Shown: in pieces, positions 26,357 through 33,856 of the stretch
How positions within the stretch are numbered: position 1 is the first letter of the stretch
Layout of the letters: each line of letters opens with the position of its first letter
NCBI RefSeq assembly: GCF_013184745.1
Contig: NZ_JAATVU010000025.1
Coordinates: 1-64,000 of the forward strand
Reading direction: 5' to 3'
Source: Mangrovicoccus sp. HB161399
GTDB taxonomy: Bacteria; Pseudomonadota; Alphaproteobacteria; Rhodobacterales; Rhodobacteraceae
DNA length: 64,000 nt
Position numbers and translations under genes: made by a program
Notes under the pieces: model-generated
Database searches by the model: none
Told to the model about the DNA's origin: nothing
What the model saw: the letters and a program-made list of their open reading frames with translations, nothing else

Positions 26357-28420
26357 TTACGCCAGTTCGGTGATTTCGCGCCGGAATGGCAGCGCGTCGC
26401 CGATCGGTTCGCCGTCGAGTTCCCGGGCATAGCGGTGCCCGGCATAGGTGGCCCAGGCAATGGGACCTGGTGCCTCGGCATCGCCGATCAGCTTCACCGA
26501 CCTGATGCCCGCGTCCTGCCAGTCGGCCTGGCGCGCTTTCAGCGCCCGGTAGACCTCGTCCTGGCCGGTGCGGGAGGCGACCATCACCACCGCGTCGCAG
26601 CCGATGGCGCCGCGCGCATCGGTGTAGCTGCAGCAGGTCTCCACCCCGTCCGCGCGGATCGAGGCGATGCCGGCGTTCAGCACGATCTTGACCCCGGCCT
26701 CGACGAGGCGGCAGTGGATCGCCGCCTGTTCCAGCGTGTTCAGCGTCCAGTCGGACACGTAGGCGGAGGGGGTGACAAGCGTGACGTCGCAGCCCTTCTG
26801 CGCGCAGAGCTCGGCGAGGACGCCGCCCATGTAGTAGTGGTCGTCGTCGAAGACCACGACCTTGCCCGAGGGCAGGCGGCCCTCCATCAGGTCGTCGGGG
26901 GTCAGCACCGCCATGCCCGGCGCGATCGGCAGCGGCACGACATGCTGGCGCGACACGCCGTCGGCGCGCCACCTGGCGCCGGTGGCGAGGCAGACATTCT
27001 CGAAGCCGAACTCCAGGATCTCGTCCGCGCTCAGCGGGCTGTCGAAATAGGTCTCGACATTCGGGCGCTGGCTCAGCTGGTAGGAGCGGTAATCGGCGAC
27101 GCGGCCCCAGGCCGACAGGCCCGGCAGCAGGCGCTCCCTGGCGACGCGGCCGCCAAGCTCGGTCCCGGCCTCGGCCAGCGCGACGTCATAGCCGCGCATG
27201 GAAAGCGCGCGGGCGGCTTCCAGCCCGGCCGGGCCGGAGCCCACGACCAGCACGTTGGAGCTGCCGCCCTTCGCGTTCATCTTCTCCGGATGCCAGCCCT
27301 TGCGCCATTCCTCCATGAAGGTCGGGTTCTGGGTGCAGCGGCTGATCGACATGGTCATGTCGCCGGTGACGCAGATGTTGCAGCCGATGCATTCGCGGAT
27401 GTCCTCGATCCGGCCCTCTTCCACCTTCTTCGGCAGGAACGGGTCGGCGATGGACGGCCGCGCGCAGCCGATGAAATCCAGCGTGCCCTGCCGCACCAGC
27501 CGCGCCATGACGTCGGGCGAGGTGAAGCGGCCGACGCCGACAACCGGCTTCGAGGTCAGCTCGCGGATGCCCTTGACCAGGACCTCCTGCGCGGCCTCTT
27601 CCTTGAAGCGCGAGGGGCCCGAGCAGTCCTCCCAGGTGCCCTGCGCCAGGTCCCAGAGATCGGGCAGGTCGGCATTCATCTCGATGAATTCGCGGACCTC
27701 GGCATTGGAGAAGCCCAGCTCGCCCACGGTCTCGTCGAGGCTGACGCGCAGGGTGATCGCCATCGTGTCGCCGACCGCGTCGCGGATGTCGCCCACCACT
27801 TCGTTGACGAAGCGCGCGCGGTTCTCGAGGCTGCCGCCGTACTCGTCCGAGCGCTGGTTGGTGGCGCGGCTGAGGAAATGCTGGAAGATGCCGAAGCCAT
27901 GTGCGCCGTAGAGGCACAGGAGGTCGAACCCGGCCAGCTTCGAGCGCTTCGCGGCGTTGACGAACCAGCGGCGCAGGTCGCGGATGTCGGACTTGTCGAG
28001 CGCGCGCGCCTGCACCGGATCGTTGGTGAAGGTGCGGATCGGCAGGGCGCTGGGCGCCAGCGGCACCTCCTTGGTGTAGAGGTTCGGGCCGTTGATGCCG
28101 GAATAGGCCAGCTGGATGCCTGCCAGCGCGCCGTGGGTCTTCATCGCGTCCGACATGCGGTTCAGCGCCGGGATGTCGCGGTCGTCCCAGAGCCGCAGCT
28201 CGATGAACGGGGTGATTTCCGAGGTGTGGTGCATCTCGGTCTGTTCGGTGAAGATCACGCCCCAGCCGCCCTCGGCCTTGATCCCGCGCATCGCCGCGGC
28301 AGCCGAGGGGTCGCGGTAGCCCCCGCCGTTGCAATGCGGCACCTGGTAGAAGCGGTTCTTGGCAGTCAGCGGGCCGATTTTCACCGGCTCGAACAGGATG
28401 TCATAGGGCTTGGGGGGCAC
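26357..28420 (-). CDS. trimethylamine-dehydrogenase-family FMN/4Fe-4S oxidoreductase
   Basis: A 687-residue flavoprotein with the layout of trimethylamine/dimethylamine dehydrogenase: an FMN TIM barrel (residues 1-370), a 4Fe-4S cluster, and an ADP/FAD-like domain with GSGPAG at 394-399. Cluster cysteines are C344, C347, C350 and C362. Cys30 in VPHCNGG matches the residue that binds FMN covalently in TMADH. YGAH near 171-174 and W263 recall its catalytic site. By my numbering, residue 60 is Gln instead of Tyr and the second cage Trp near 355 is absent, so trimethylamine is unlikely as substrate. It would oxidise a C-N bond to an imine or aldehyde plus amine. GTG start with GAGAGAGGA upstream. 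First gene of operon A, with a LysR-type dyad 80 bp upstream. Confidence 0.88.
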   Translation of the reverse strand: MPPKPYDILFEPVKIGPLTAKNRFYQVPHCNGGGYRDPSAAAAMRGIKAEGGWGVIFTEQTEMHHTSEITPFIELRLWDDRDIPALNRMSDAMKTHGALAGIQLAYSGINGPNLYTKEVPLAPSALPIRTFTNDPVQARALDKSDIRDLRRWFVNAAKRSKLAGFDLLCLYGAHGFGIFQHFLSRATNQRSDEYGGSLENRARFVNEVVGDIRDAVGDTMAITLRVSLDETVGELGFSNAEVREFIEMNADLPDLWDLAQGTWEDCSGPSRFKEEAAQEVLVKGIRELTSKPVVGVGRFTSPDVMARLVRQGTLDFIGCARPSIADPFLPKKVEEGRIEDIRECIGCNICVTGDMTMSISRCTQNPTFMEEWRKGWHPEKMNAKGGSSNVLVVGSGPAGLEAARALSMRGYDVALAEAGTELGGRVARERLLPGLSAWGRVADYRSYQLSQRPNVETYFDSPLSADEILEFGFENVCLATGARWRADGVSRQHVVPLPIAPGMAVLTPDDLMEGRLPSGKVVVFDDDHYYMGGVLAELCAQKGCDVTLVTPSAYVSDWTLNTLEQAAIHCRLVEAGVKIVLNAGIASIRADGVETCCSYTDARGAIGCDAVVMVASRTGQDEVYRALKARQADWQDAGIRSVKLIGDAEAPGPIAWATYAGHRYARELDGEPIGDALPFRREITELA

Positions 28421-28499
28421 GCTTGGGTCCTCTCTCCGTGTCGGCGGCAGGAAAGCGTGAATCTCCGGCGAACGTAAATTACGGCTTGCGGAAGCCCGC

Positions 28500-28516
28500 A
28501 TTAGGCATGGCCTAAT
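28500..28516. promoter_or_regulatory. candidate LysR operator upstream of operon A
   Basis: The perfect 7-bp arms ATTAGGC and GCCTAAT are separated by 3 bases. The core TTAG-N7-CTAA fits the T-N11-A pattern of LysR-type sites. It lies 80-96 bp upstream of the flavoprotein start, where such regulators usually bind. A very similar dyad is at 33840-33854. Confidence 0.6.
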
Positions 28517-28533
28517 CGCCATGTGTTTCAGCG

Positions 28534-28560
28534 CAGGTGCTGCCTTATCAGGCATCCTGC
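28534..28560. promoter_or_regulatory. nested palindrome near operon A promoter
   Basis: TGCCT-TATC-AGGCA (28541-28554) is flanked by outer arms GCAGG (28534-28538) and CCTGC (28556-28560). It may be a second operator or an RNA hairpin; no known regulator is matched. Confidence 0.35.
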
Positions 28561-28755
28561 GAATTATTTAGTCTATACATTATCGGATCAACCCCGCGCA
28601 GGGCTGGGTTCCCGCCCCGAAACCGGGGAGGGATCCGGCAATGCGGATATCCGGAAACGGCCCTGGAACGGCGGGTCTGCGGCGCGCGAAACCGGCCGCC
28701 CTGCAAGCGCGCAGAGGCAGAGCCTTCCCGCCGCGCCTTGGCCCGCGCCCGCAGG

Positions 28756-28782
28756 GCCGCCTGCGCCGGGCGGGCAGGCGGC
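28756..28782 (-). terminator. hairpin downstream of the LysR gene
   Basis: The perfect 9-bp arms GCCGCCTGC and GCAGGCGGC surround a 9-base loop about 75 bp past the LysR stop codon. It has no U-tract. Confidence 0.45.
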
Positions 28783-28856
28783 GACCTATCGGGATGGGGG
28801 ATGGAAATCGGGCGGTCCGAGGTGCCGAGACCTGCGGGCTGCGGCGCGCTGCCCGG

Positions 28857-29795
28857 TCAGGGCGCGTCGGGCATGTGGATGCCCGGCGTGCGGGTCGGCG
28901 TGATTTCGGCCTGGCAATGCTCGATGAAGGCGCGCACCGTCAGCGCGGCCTGCGCGCCCTGCGGGACCAGCAGGCCCAGCGTCATCGGCCGCACCGGACC
29001 GGTCAGCGGCACGAAGCGCAGCCGCCCGCCATCGGGGGCCAGGTCGGTCACCGGGCGGATGTTGGCGATCGAATAGCCGAAGCCGTTGGCGACGAGCGAG
29101 CGCATCACCGCCATGTCGCGGGTCCGCTCGGCAATGTCCGGGGCGACCCCGGCCTCGCGGAAGAAGGACAGGAAGTATTCGGCGCTCAGCGGCAGGTCGA
29201 GCAGCACCATCGGGAACCCGGCCAGCATCTCGGGCGTGATCGCGTCGAGATGCGCCAGCGCATGGTCCTCGGGCAGCAGCACATAGGGCGGCAGCGACAC
29301 CAGCGGCACGAAGTCCAGGTCGTTCGGGATGTCGAGGTCATAGGTCACGGCCAGGTCGAGCTTGGCCGAGCGCAGCCCGTCGAACAGTTCCGACTGGTCG
29401 CGCTCGAACTGGCGGAAGACCACCTCGGGATAGCGGTCGACGAAGCCGCGGCGCACCTGCGGCAGCACGATCTGCGCGAACGTGCCGAGGCAGCCGACGT
29501 TGAGCGGGCCGCGCACCTGGCCGGTGATGTCGTTCGACAGGTCGTTGAGCCGCCGCGCCCGGTCGAGCACGTCGCGGGCATGGTCGAGGAAGCGCAGCCC
29601 GCCCTGGGTCAGCGACAGGCCCTGGGCATGGCGGCGGACGAAAAGCTGCAGACCGAACTCGGCCTCGAGCTGCGAGATGGCGGCCGAGATCGAGGGCGAG
29701 GAGACGTTCACCTTCTCCGCGGCGAGCGCGATCGAGCCGCATTCGCCGACGGCGACGAAATATTCCAGCTGTCTGAGGGTGAAGCGCAGCGCCAT
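28857..29795 (-). CDS. LysR-family transcriptional regulator
   Basis: A 312-residue LysR-type regulator. The N-terminal winged helix begins MALRFTLRQLEYFVAVGECGSIALAAEKVNVSSPSISAAISQLE and is followed by the linker helix. The substrate-binding part runs from about residue 90 (GPLNVGCLGTFAQIVLPQVRRGF). The ATG at 29795 places the helix-turn-helix at the usual distance; a longer reading upstream adds unconserved residues. It is encoded between the two catabolic operons, 76 bp behind the aldehyde dehydrogenase and on the same strand, so it may be the last gene of operon B. It is the obvious candidate to bind the paired TTAG-N7-CTAA sites. The ligand is unknown. Confidence 0.93.
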   Translation of the reverse strand: MALRFTLRQLEYFVAVGECGSIALAAEKVNVSSPSISAAISQLEAEFGLQLFVRRHAQGLSLTQGGLRFLDHARDVLDRARRLNDLSNDITGQVRGPLNVGCLGTFAQIVLPQVRRGFVDRYPEVVFRQFERDQSELFDGLRSAKLDLAVTYDLDIPNDLDFVPLVSLPPYVLLPEDHALAHLDAITPEMLAGFPMVLLDLPLSAEYFLSFFREAGVAPDIAERTRDMAVMRSLVANGFGYSIANIRPVTDLAPDGGRLRFVPLTGPVRPMTLGLLVPQGAQAALTVRAFIEHCQAEITPTRTPGIHMPDAP

Positions 29796-29871
29796 ACCGT
29801 CCCCCGTCCCGCACCGTTCAAAACCGGAATCCAATGTCGGCACGGCACGGGACGGGGTCAATGGGGCTGCG

Positions 29872-31356
29872 TCAATACTTGATCCATACGGTCTTGAGCG
29901 CGCTATATTTGTCGAAGGAATGGATCGACAGGTCGCGGCCGAAGCCCGACTGCTTCATCCCCCCGAAGGGCGTCATCGCCGAGAGCGCATCCACCGTGTT
30001 GACCGAAACCGTCCCGGCGCAGAGCCGGTCGGAGACCTCCATCGCGCGGCTCAGATCGCGGGTCCAGACCGAGGCGGCCAGGCCGTAGACGGTGTCATTG
30101 GCGATCTCCACCGCCTCTTCATCCGTCGCGAAGGTCTGCACCGACAGGACCGGGCCGAAGATCTCGTCCTTCGCGATTTCCGCGTCGCGCGGCACGTCGG
30201 CGAAGATCGTCGGCTGGATGAAGGCGTCCGAGCCCCCGACGGTCACGCGGTCGCCGCCGGTGACGAGGCGCGCGGAGGCGCGGCCCTTTCTCAGGAAATC
30301 GGCCACGCGGGCGGCATGATGCGCGTCGACCATGGCGCCCATCTGCGTTTCCGGATCGAGCGGATCTCCCTGGCGGATCGACTCGGCCTTCTCCTTCAGC
30401 CGCGCGATCATCTCCTCGGCGATGCTTTCATGCACCAGAAGGCGGGAGTTGGCCGAGCAGACCTCGCCCTGGTTGAAGAAGATGCCGAAGGCGGCCATCT
30501 CGGCGGCCTTGTCCAGATCGGCATCGGCGAAGACCAGGTTCGGGCTCTTGCCGCCGGTTTCCAGCCACACCTGCTTCATGTTGCTCTCGCCGGCATAGCG
30601 CTGGAAGAGCTTGCCGACCTGGGTGGAGCCGGTGAAGACGAGGCAGTCGACATCCATGTGCCGTCCCAGCGCCTGGCCGGCATCCTCGCCGAAGCCCGGA
30701 ACGACGTTCAGCACGCCGTCGGGCAGTCCCGCCTCCTTCGCCAGCTCTGCCAGCCGCAGCGCGGACAGCGGCGACTGCTCGGCGGGCTTCAGCACGACGG
30801 AGTTGCCCGCGGCCAGCGCCGGGGCCAGCTTCCAGGTCGCCATGTCGAGCGGGAAGTTCCACGGCACCACGGCGCCGATCACGCCGAGCGGCACGCGGCG
30901 GATCAGGGCGATGTCGCGCCCGCCGGTGGGGGCCACTTCGTCATAGAGCTTGTCGATGGCTTCCGCGTGCCACTGGAAGAAATGGGCGGAGCCCGGCACG
31001 TCGACATTCACCGTCTCGGAGATGGGCTTCCCCATGTCGAGCGTGTCGGTCAGCGCAAGCTCTTCGAGGTTCTCGCGGATGAGCTGGGCGAGCTTGAGGA
31101 TCACCTCCTTGCGCTCTCCGGGCGTCTTCCGGGACCAGCGGCCGTCCTCGAAGGCGGCGCGGGCGGATTTCACCGCGAGGTCGATATCCGCGGCACCGCC
31201 GCGGGCGACCCGGGCCAGAACCTCGCCGGTGGCGGGGTTCACGCTCGTGAAGGTGCCGCCGTCGGCAGCGGGGCGGAAGGCGCCGTCGATCCAGATGCCG
31301 GTGCGGAATTGGATCGCCTCAGCAGCGGCCTGGTAATGGGCGTGGCTCTGCATCAT
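29872..31356 (-). CDS. aldehyde dehydrogenase (PuuC/GabD-like group)
   Basis: A 494-residue NAD(P)-dependent aldehyde dehydrogenase. PWNFP lies at 165-169, the cofactor loop FTGSTQVG at 241-248, the general base Glu266 in LETGGKSP, the nucleophile Cys300 in FNQGEVCSAN, and the C-terminal PFGGMKQSGFGRD. It resembles enzymes that oxidise gamma-glutamyl-gamma-aminobutyraldehyde or betaine aldehyde. In this operon it would oxidise the aldehyde left after amine oxidation. The start is ATG at 31356, which forms ATGA with the DUF1028 stop. Confidence 0.92.
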   Translation of the reverse strand: MMQSHAHYQAAAEAIQFRTGIWIDGAFRPAADGGTFTSVNPATGEVLARVARGGAADIDLAVKSARAAFEDGRWSRKTPGERKEVILKLAQLIRENLEELALTDTLDMGKPISETVNVDVPGSAHFFQWHAEAIDKLYDEVAPTGGRDIALIRRVPLGVIGAVVPWNFPLDMATWKLAPALAAGNSVVLKPAEQSPLSALRLAELAKEAGLPDGVLNVVPGFGEDAGQALGRHMDVDCLVFTGSTQVGKLFQRYAGESNMKQVWLETGGKSPNLVFADADLDKAAEMAAFGIFFNQGEVCSANSRLLVHESIAEEMIARLKEKAESIRQGDPLDPETQMGAMVDAHHAARVADFLRKGRASARLVTGGDRVTVGGSDAFIQPTIFADVPRDAEIAKDEIFGPVLSVQTFATDEEAVEIANDTVYGLAASVWTRDLSRAMEVSDRLCAGTVSVNTVDALSAMTPFGGMKQSGFGRDLSIHSFDKYSALKTVWIKY

Positions 31357-32027
31357 TCGTCTCCCGGCACGCCGTAGGAGGGCGCGTCCGTCGGGTTCAG
31401 GGCGCGGGTCACATAGGCGTCCGCCTGGGGCTTGTAGACCTCCCACGCAGCGGCAATTGCCGCGACGGGACAATCCTCTGTCCAGTCGGCACGCAGTTCC
31501 GCATAGGGCCAGGCCTGCTTGTCCACGACCAGCATGCCCGCCGAATGCACCGGCCCGGCCTCGCCGCCGGCCGCAAGCCCGGCCTGCATCGCCGCGATCA
31601 GCCGGTCGCCGAGCGCGCCCGGCGCCGCCTCGAAGGCGGCGACCATGGCGGCTGGCACGCCGTCATTGGCAAGAAGGTTGCCGCCTGCGGCGCAGTCGGT
31701 GCCTTCCGCGGCGGTCCATATGCCGAGCGCATTGCCGCCCGAATGGATATGCGTCCCGCCGTTGACGTCCACGGCGAGAAGCTGGCGGTAGTCCGGGAAG
31801 GCGTCCTTCTCCGCCGCCAGCGTGACTGCGGCCTCGGCCGTCATGCCCTCGGCCAGCCGGTCGAGCATGAAGGGCCCGAGCGCGGGGTTGGTCACGTTCT
31901 GCGAGGCGGCAGCACCCACGCCCGCGCGGGCGAAGGCGCAGCGCGCGGCGACGGCGGGGGAGGAAGACGAGATCGCCACTCCGAACTGCCCTGTCTCGGC
32001 GCAGCGCGCCACGATGGAAAAAGTCAT
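31353..32027 (-). CDS. DUF1028-family putative Ntn-hydrolase-like protein
   Basis: A 224-residue protein of the DUF1028 family, beginning MTFSIVARCAETGQFGVAISSSSPAVAARC, with VGAAASQNVTNPALGPFMLDRLAEGMTAEAAV and LAVDVNGGTHIHSG typical of the group. The family is grouped by sequence with Ntn hydrolases. If so, Thr2 would become the N-terminal nucleophile after removal of Met; this is inference. The biochemical role is unknown, though such genes are often seen beside RidA, M20 peptidases and amine catabolism genes, as here. It overlaps the aldehyde dehydrogenase gene by 4 bp. Confidence 0.85.
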   Translation of the reverse strand: MTFSIVARCAETGQFGVAISSSSPAVAARCAFARAGVGAAASQNVTNPALGPFMLDRLAEGMTAEAAVTLAAEKDAFPDYRQLLAVDVNGGTHIHSGGNALGIWTAAEGTDCAAGGNLLANDGVPAAMVAAFEAAPGALGDRLIAAMQAGLAAGGEAGPVHSAGMLVVDKQAWPYAELRADWTEDCPVAAIAAAWEVYKPQADAYVTRALNPTDAPSYGVPGDE

Positions 32028-32041
32028 GCCCTGCCTTTCGC

Positions 32042-32455
32042 TCAGTCCGGGATCACGGCGGTGGCGTCGATCTCCACCAGCCATTCCGGACGCGCCAGCG
32101 CCACGACGACGAGCCCGGTGCAGACCGGGTGCACGCCTTTGATGTACTCGCCCATGGTGCGGTAGACGGCCTCGCGGTGGCGCACGTCGGTGAGATAGAC
32201 GACCAGCTTGCAGACATGCTCCATCTTGCCGCCGGATTCCTCGACCAGCTGGCGGATGTTCTGCATCACCTTGTGGGTCTGCTCGACCGGATCGTTGCTG
32301 GCAATGTTCTCGGCGGTATCCAGATCCTGCGGGCACTGGCCGCGCAGGAAGATCGTGGTGCCGCGCGCCACCACCGCCTGGGCGAGGTCGTTGTCGAGCT
32401 TCTGCTCGGGATAGGTGTCCTTGGTGTTGAACGGACGGATGCGGGTATGGGCCAC
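32042..32455 (-). CDS. Rid-family protein lacking the catalytic arginine
   Basis: A 137-residue RidA/YjgF/UK114-fold protein. The fold is clear from TIFLRGQCPQDLDT, QTHKVMQNIRQLVEESGG, CKLVVYLTDVRHREAV and WLVEIDATAVIPD. RidA enzymes hydrolyse reactive imines and enamines using an Arg in a PxR(S/T) motif. Here that position reads PVCT, with Cys112, so it belongs with the Rid groups that lack this residue and the classic deaminase activity is unlikely. It lies between DUF1028 (14 bp) and the flavin monooxygenase (21 bp) in operon B. Confidence 0.9.
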   Translation of the reverse strand: MAHTRIRPFNTKDTYPEQKLDNDLAQAVVARGTTIFLRGQCPQDLDTAENIASNDPVEQTHKVMQNIRQLVEESGGKMEHVCKLVVYLTDVRHREAVYRTMGEYIKGVHPVCTGLVVVALARPEWLVEIDATAVIPD

Positions 32456-32476
32456 TTTGGGTCTCCGGGTCGTGTC

Positions 32477-33751
32477 TCAGGCGGTTTCGGTTTCCGGCGC
32501 ATGCGCCGGTTCATGGGCAAGATAGGCGCGCTGCTTGGCGATGTGATCGGCGATCGCCGCGGCATCGTGCCAGACGCCCCAGATGAAGGACGATCCGCGG
32601 CGGGTCTGCCAGGGCAGGCCGAGGAAGTAGATGCCGGGCTCGGTCACCGAAACGCCGCGGGAATGGCGGGGGCGGCCGCTATCGTCATGCGCACCCTCGG
32701 GCAGCCAGGAGTAATCCTGGGTGAAGCCGGTGGCCCAGATGATCGACGTGATGTTCTCGGCCGCCAGTTCCAGCGACAGGATCGGGTTGGCGACGCAGTC
32801 CGGGTCGGGCAGGATGCGGTGCGCCTCGGGTTCCTCCGGCAGGTCGAGCCCGTTGCGGGCGACGAAGTCGTCGGCCTCCTTCAGCACTGCCAGGTAGTTG
32901 CGGTCGCCATGGGCCAGGCTCTCGGCGAGATCGGCGGTGAAGCTGAGCCTGCCGTTGTCGTAGCGGTCGGCCTTGCCCAGCAGCGTCATGCCCTCGTTCG
33001 CCAGGCGGCGGAAATCGACGGTCTGGCCGCCATGGGCGCCGGAAACCGCGAAGGTGACATGCTCCGCGCCCGGCGTGGTCTCCATGTCCCACTTGTTCAG
33101 CACGCCCAGCCACCAGACGAAGTCCCGGTCGCGGTAGCGCCGCGGCGGGCGGTCATGCGGGCCGACGGCGAGGAAGACCTTGCGGCCCATCTCCATCAGT
33201 TCCTGAGCGATCTGCGCGCCCGAGGCGCCGGCGCCCACGACCAGGACCGCGCCCTCGGGCAGTTGGCCCGGGTTGCGGTAGCCGGTGGAGTGCATCTGCA
33301 CGATGCCGGCTTCTTCCGGGACGATGGCGGGGATCACCGGCTTCTGGAAGGGGCCCGTGGCGGCGACGACATTCCCGGCCTCGATCACGCCCTCGGAGGT
33401 CTCGACGCGGAAGCCCGGGCGGCCCTCCAGCCGGGTGACCTTGCCGACCTCGACGCCGCAGCGCACCGGCGCGCCCAGCTTGGCGGCGTAGCGCTCGAAA
33501 TAGTCGGCGATCTCGTCCTTGGCGATGAAAGCATCGGGCGAGCGGCCCTCGAATTCCAGCCCCGGGAAACGGTCATGCCAGGCCGGGCCGTTGGCGACCA
33601 GCGAGTCCCAGCGCTCCGAGCGCCAGCGCTCGGCGATGCGGGCGCGCTCCAGCACCAGGTGGGACACGCCCATCCGGCCCAGATGCTCGCTCATCGCGAT
33701 GCCGGCCTGTCCGGCGCCGACCACCAGCACGTCTGTCTTCTCAACCGGCAT
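32477..33751 (-). CDS. flavin-containing monooxygenase-like protein
   Basis: A 424-residue two-dinucleotide-domain flavoprotein. The FAD loop GAGQAG lies at 12-17, and a second Rossmann loop GAGASG near residue 173 is for NADPH. Between them MHSTGYRNP resembles the FMO-type identifying region. A late ATG-type motif, IIWATGFTQDYSWL, is conserved in N-hydroxylating and YUCCA-like enzymes. It probably oxygenates a nitrogen, sulfur or carbonyl substrate. First gene of operon B, with a LysR-type dyad about 90 bp upstream. AGGA precedes the ATG. Confidence 0.85.
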   Translation of the reverse strand: MPVEKTDVLVVGAGQAGIAMSEHLGRMGVSHLVLERARIAERWRSERWDSLVANGPAWHDRFPGLEFEGRSPDAFIAKDEIADYFERYAAKLGAPVRCGVEVGKVTRLEGRPGFRVETSEGVIEAGNVVAATGPFQKPVIPAIVPEEAGIVQMHSTGYRNPGQLPEGAVLVVGAGASGAQIAQELMEMGRKVFLAVGPHDRPPRRYRDRDFVWWLGVLNKWDMETTPGAEHVTFAVSGAHGGQTVDFRRLANEGMTLLGKADRYDNGRLSFTADLAESLAHGDRNYLAVLKEADDFVARNGLDLPEEPEAHRILPDPDCVANPILSLELAAENITSIIWATGFTQDYSWLPEGAHDDSGRPRHSRGVSVTEPGIYFLGLPWQTRRGSSFIWGVWHDAAAIADHIAKQRAYLAHEPAHAPETETA

Positions 33752-33837
33752 GTTCCTGTCCTTTTCCGGGGAGTTCCTGTTGGCGTCCCTGCTGCCCGAG
33801 CGGGAGCTTCGGGAAAAGCAAAACCTCTGTCATCCTT

Positions 33838-33856
33838 GCTTAGCCCTGTCCTAAGC
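33838..33856. promoter_or_regulatory. candidate LysR operator upstream of operon B
   Basis: The arms GCTTAG and CTAAGC are separated by 7 bases. Read on the minus strand the core is TTAGGACAGGGCTAA, identical at 12 of 15 positions to the site upstream of operon A (TTAGGCCATGCCTAA) and at nearly the same distance from the first gene. It overlaps the TAG stop codon of the GMC oxidoreductase gene. Confidence 0.6.

Larger units (their letters stand above)
28421..28856. other. control region between the flavoprotein operon and the LysR gene
   Basis: No credible gene lies here. The part nearest operon A (28470-28600) is unusually AT-rich for this genome and carries two dyads, one matching another upstream of operon B (see the separate entries). 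TAATTT (minus strand, about 28475-28481) could be a -10 element without a good -35, as expected for an activated promoter. The half nearest the LysR gene is GC-rich and holds a strong hairpin at 28756-28782. Confidence 0.6.

Noticed and set aside
25193-28477. A very long plus-strand open frame (over 1000 codons) opposite the transporter and flavoprotein genes
   Set aside because: It is antisense to four clearly identified genes; high GC at third positions removes stops from the opposite strand. The translation has no domain.
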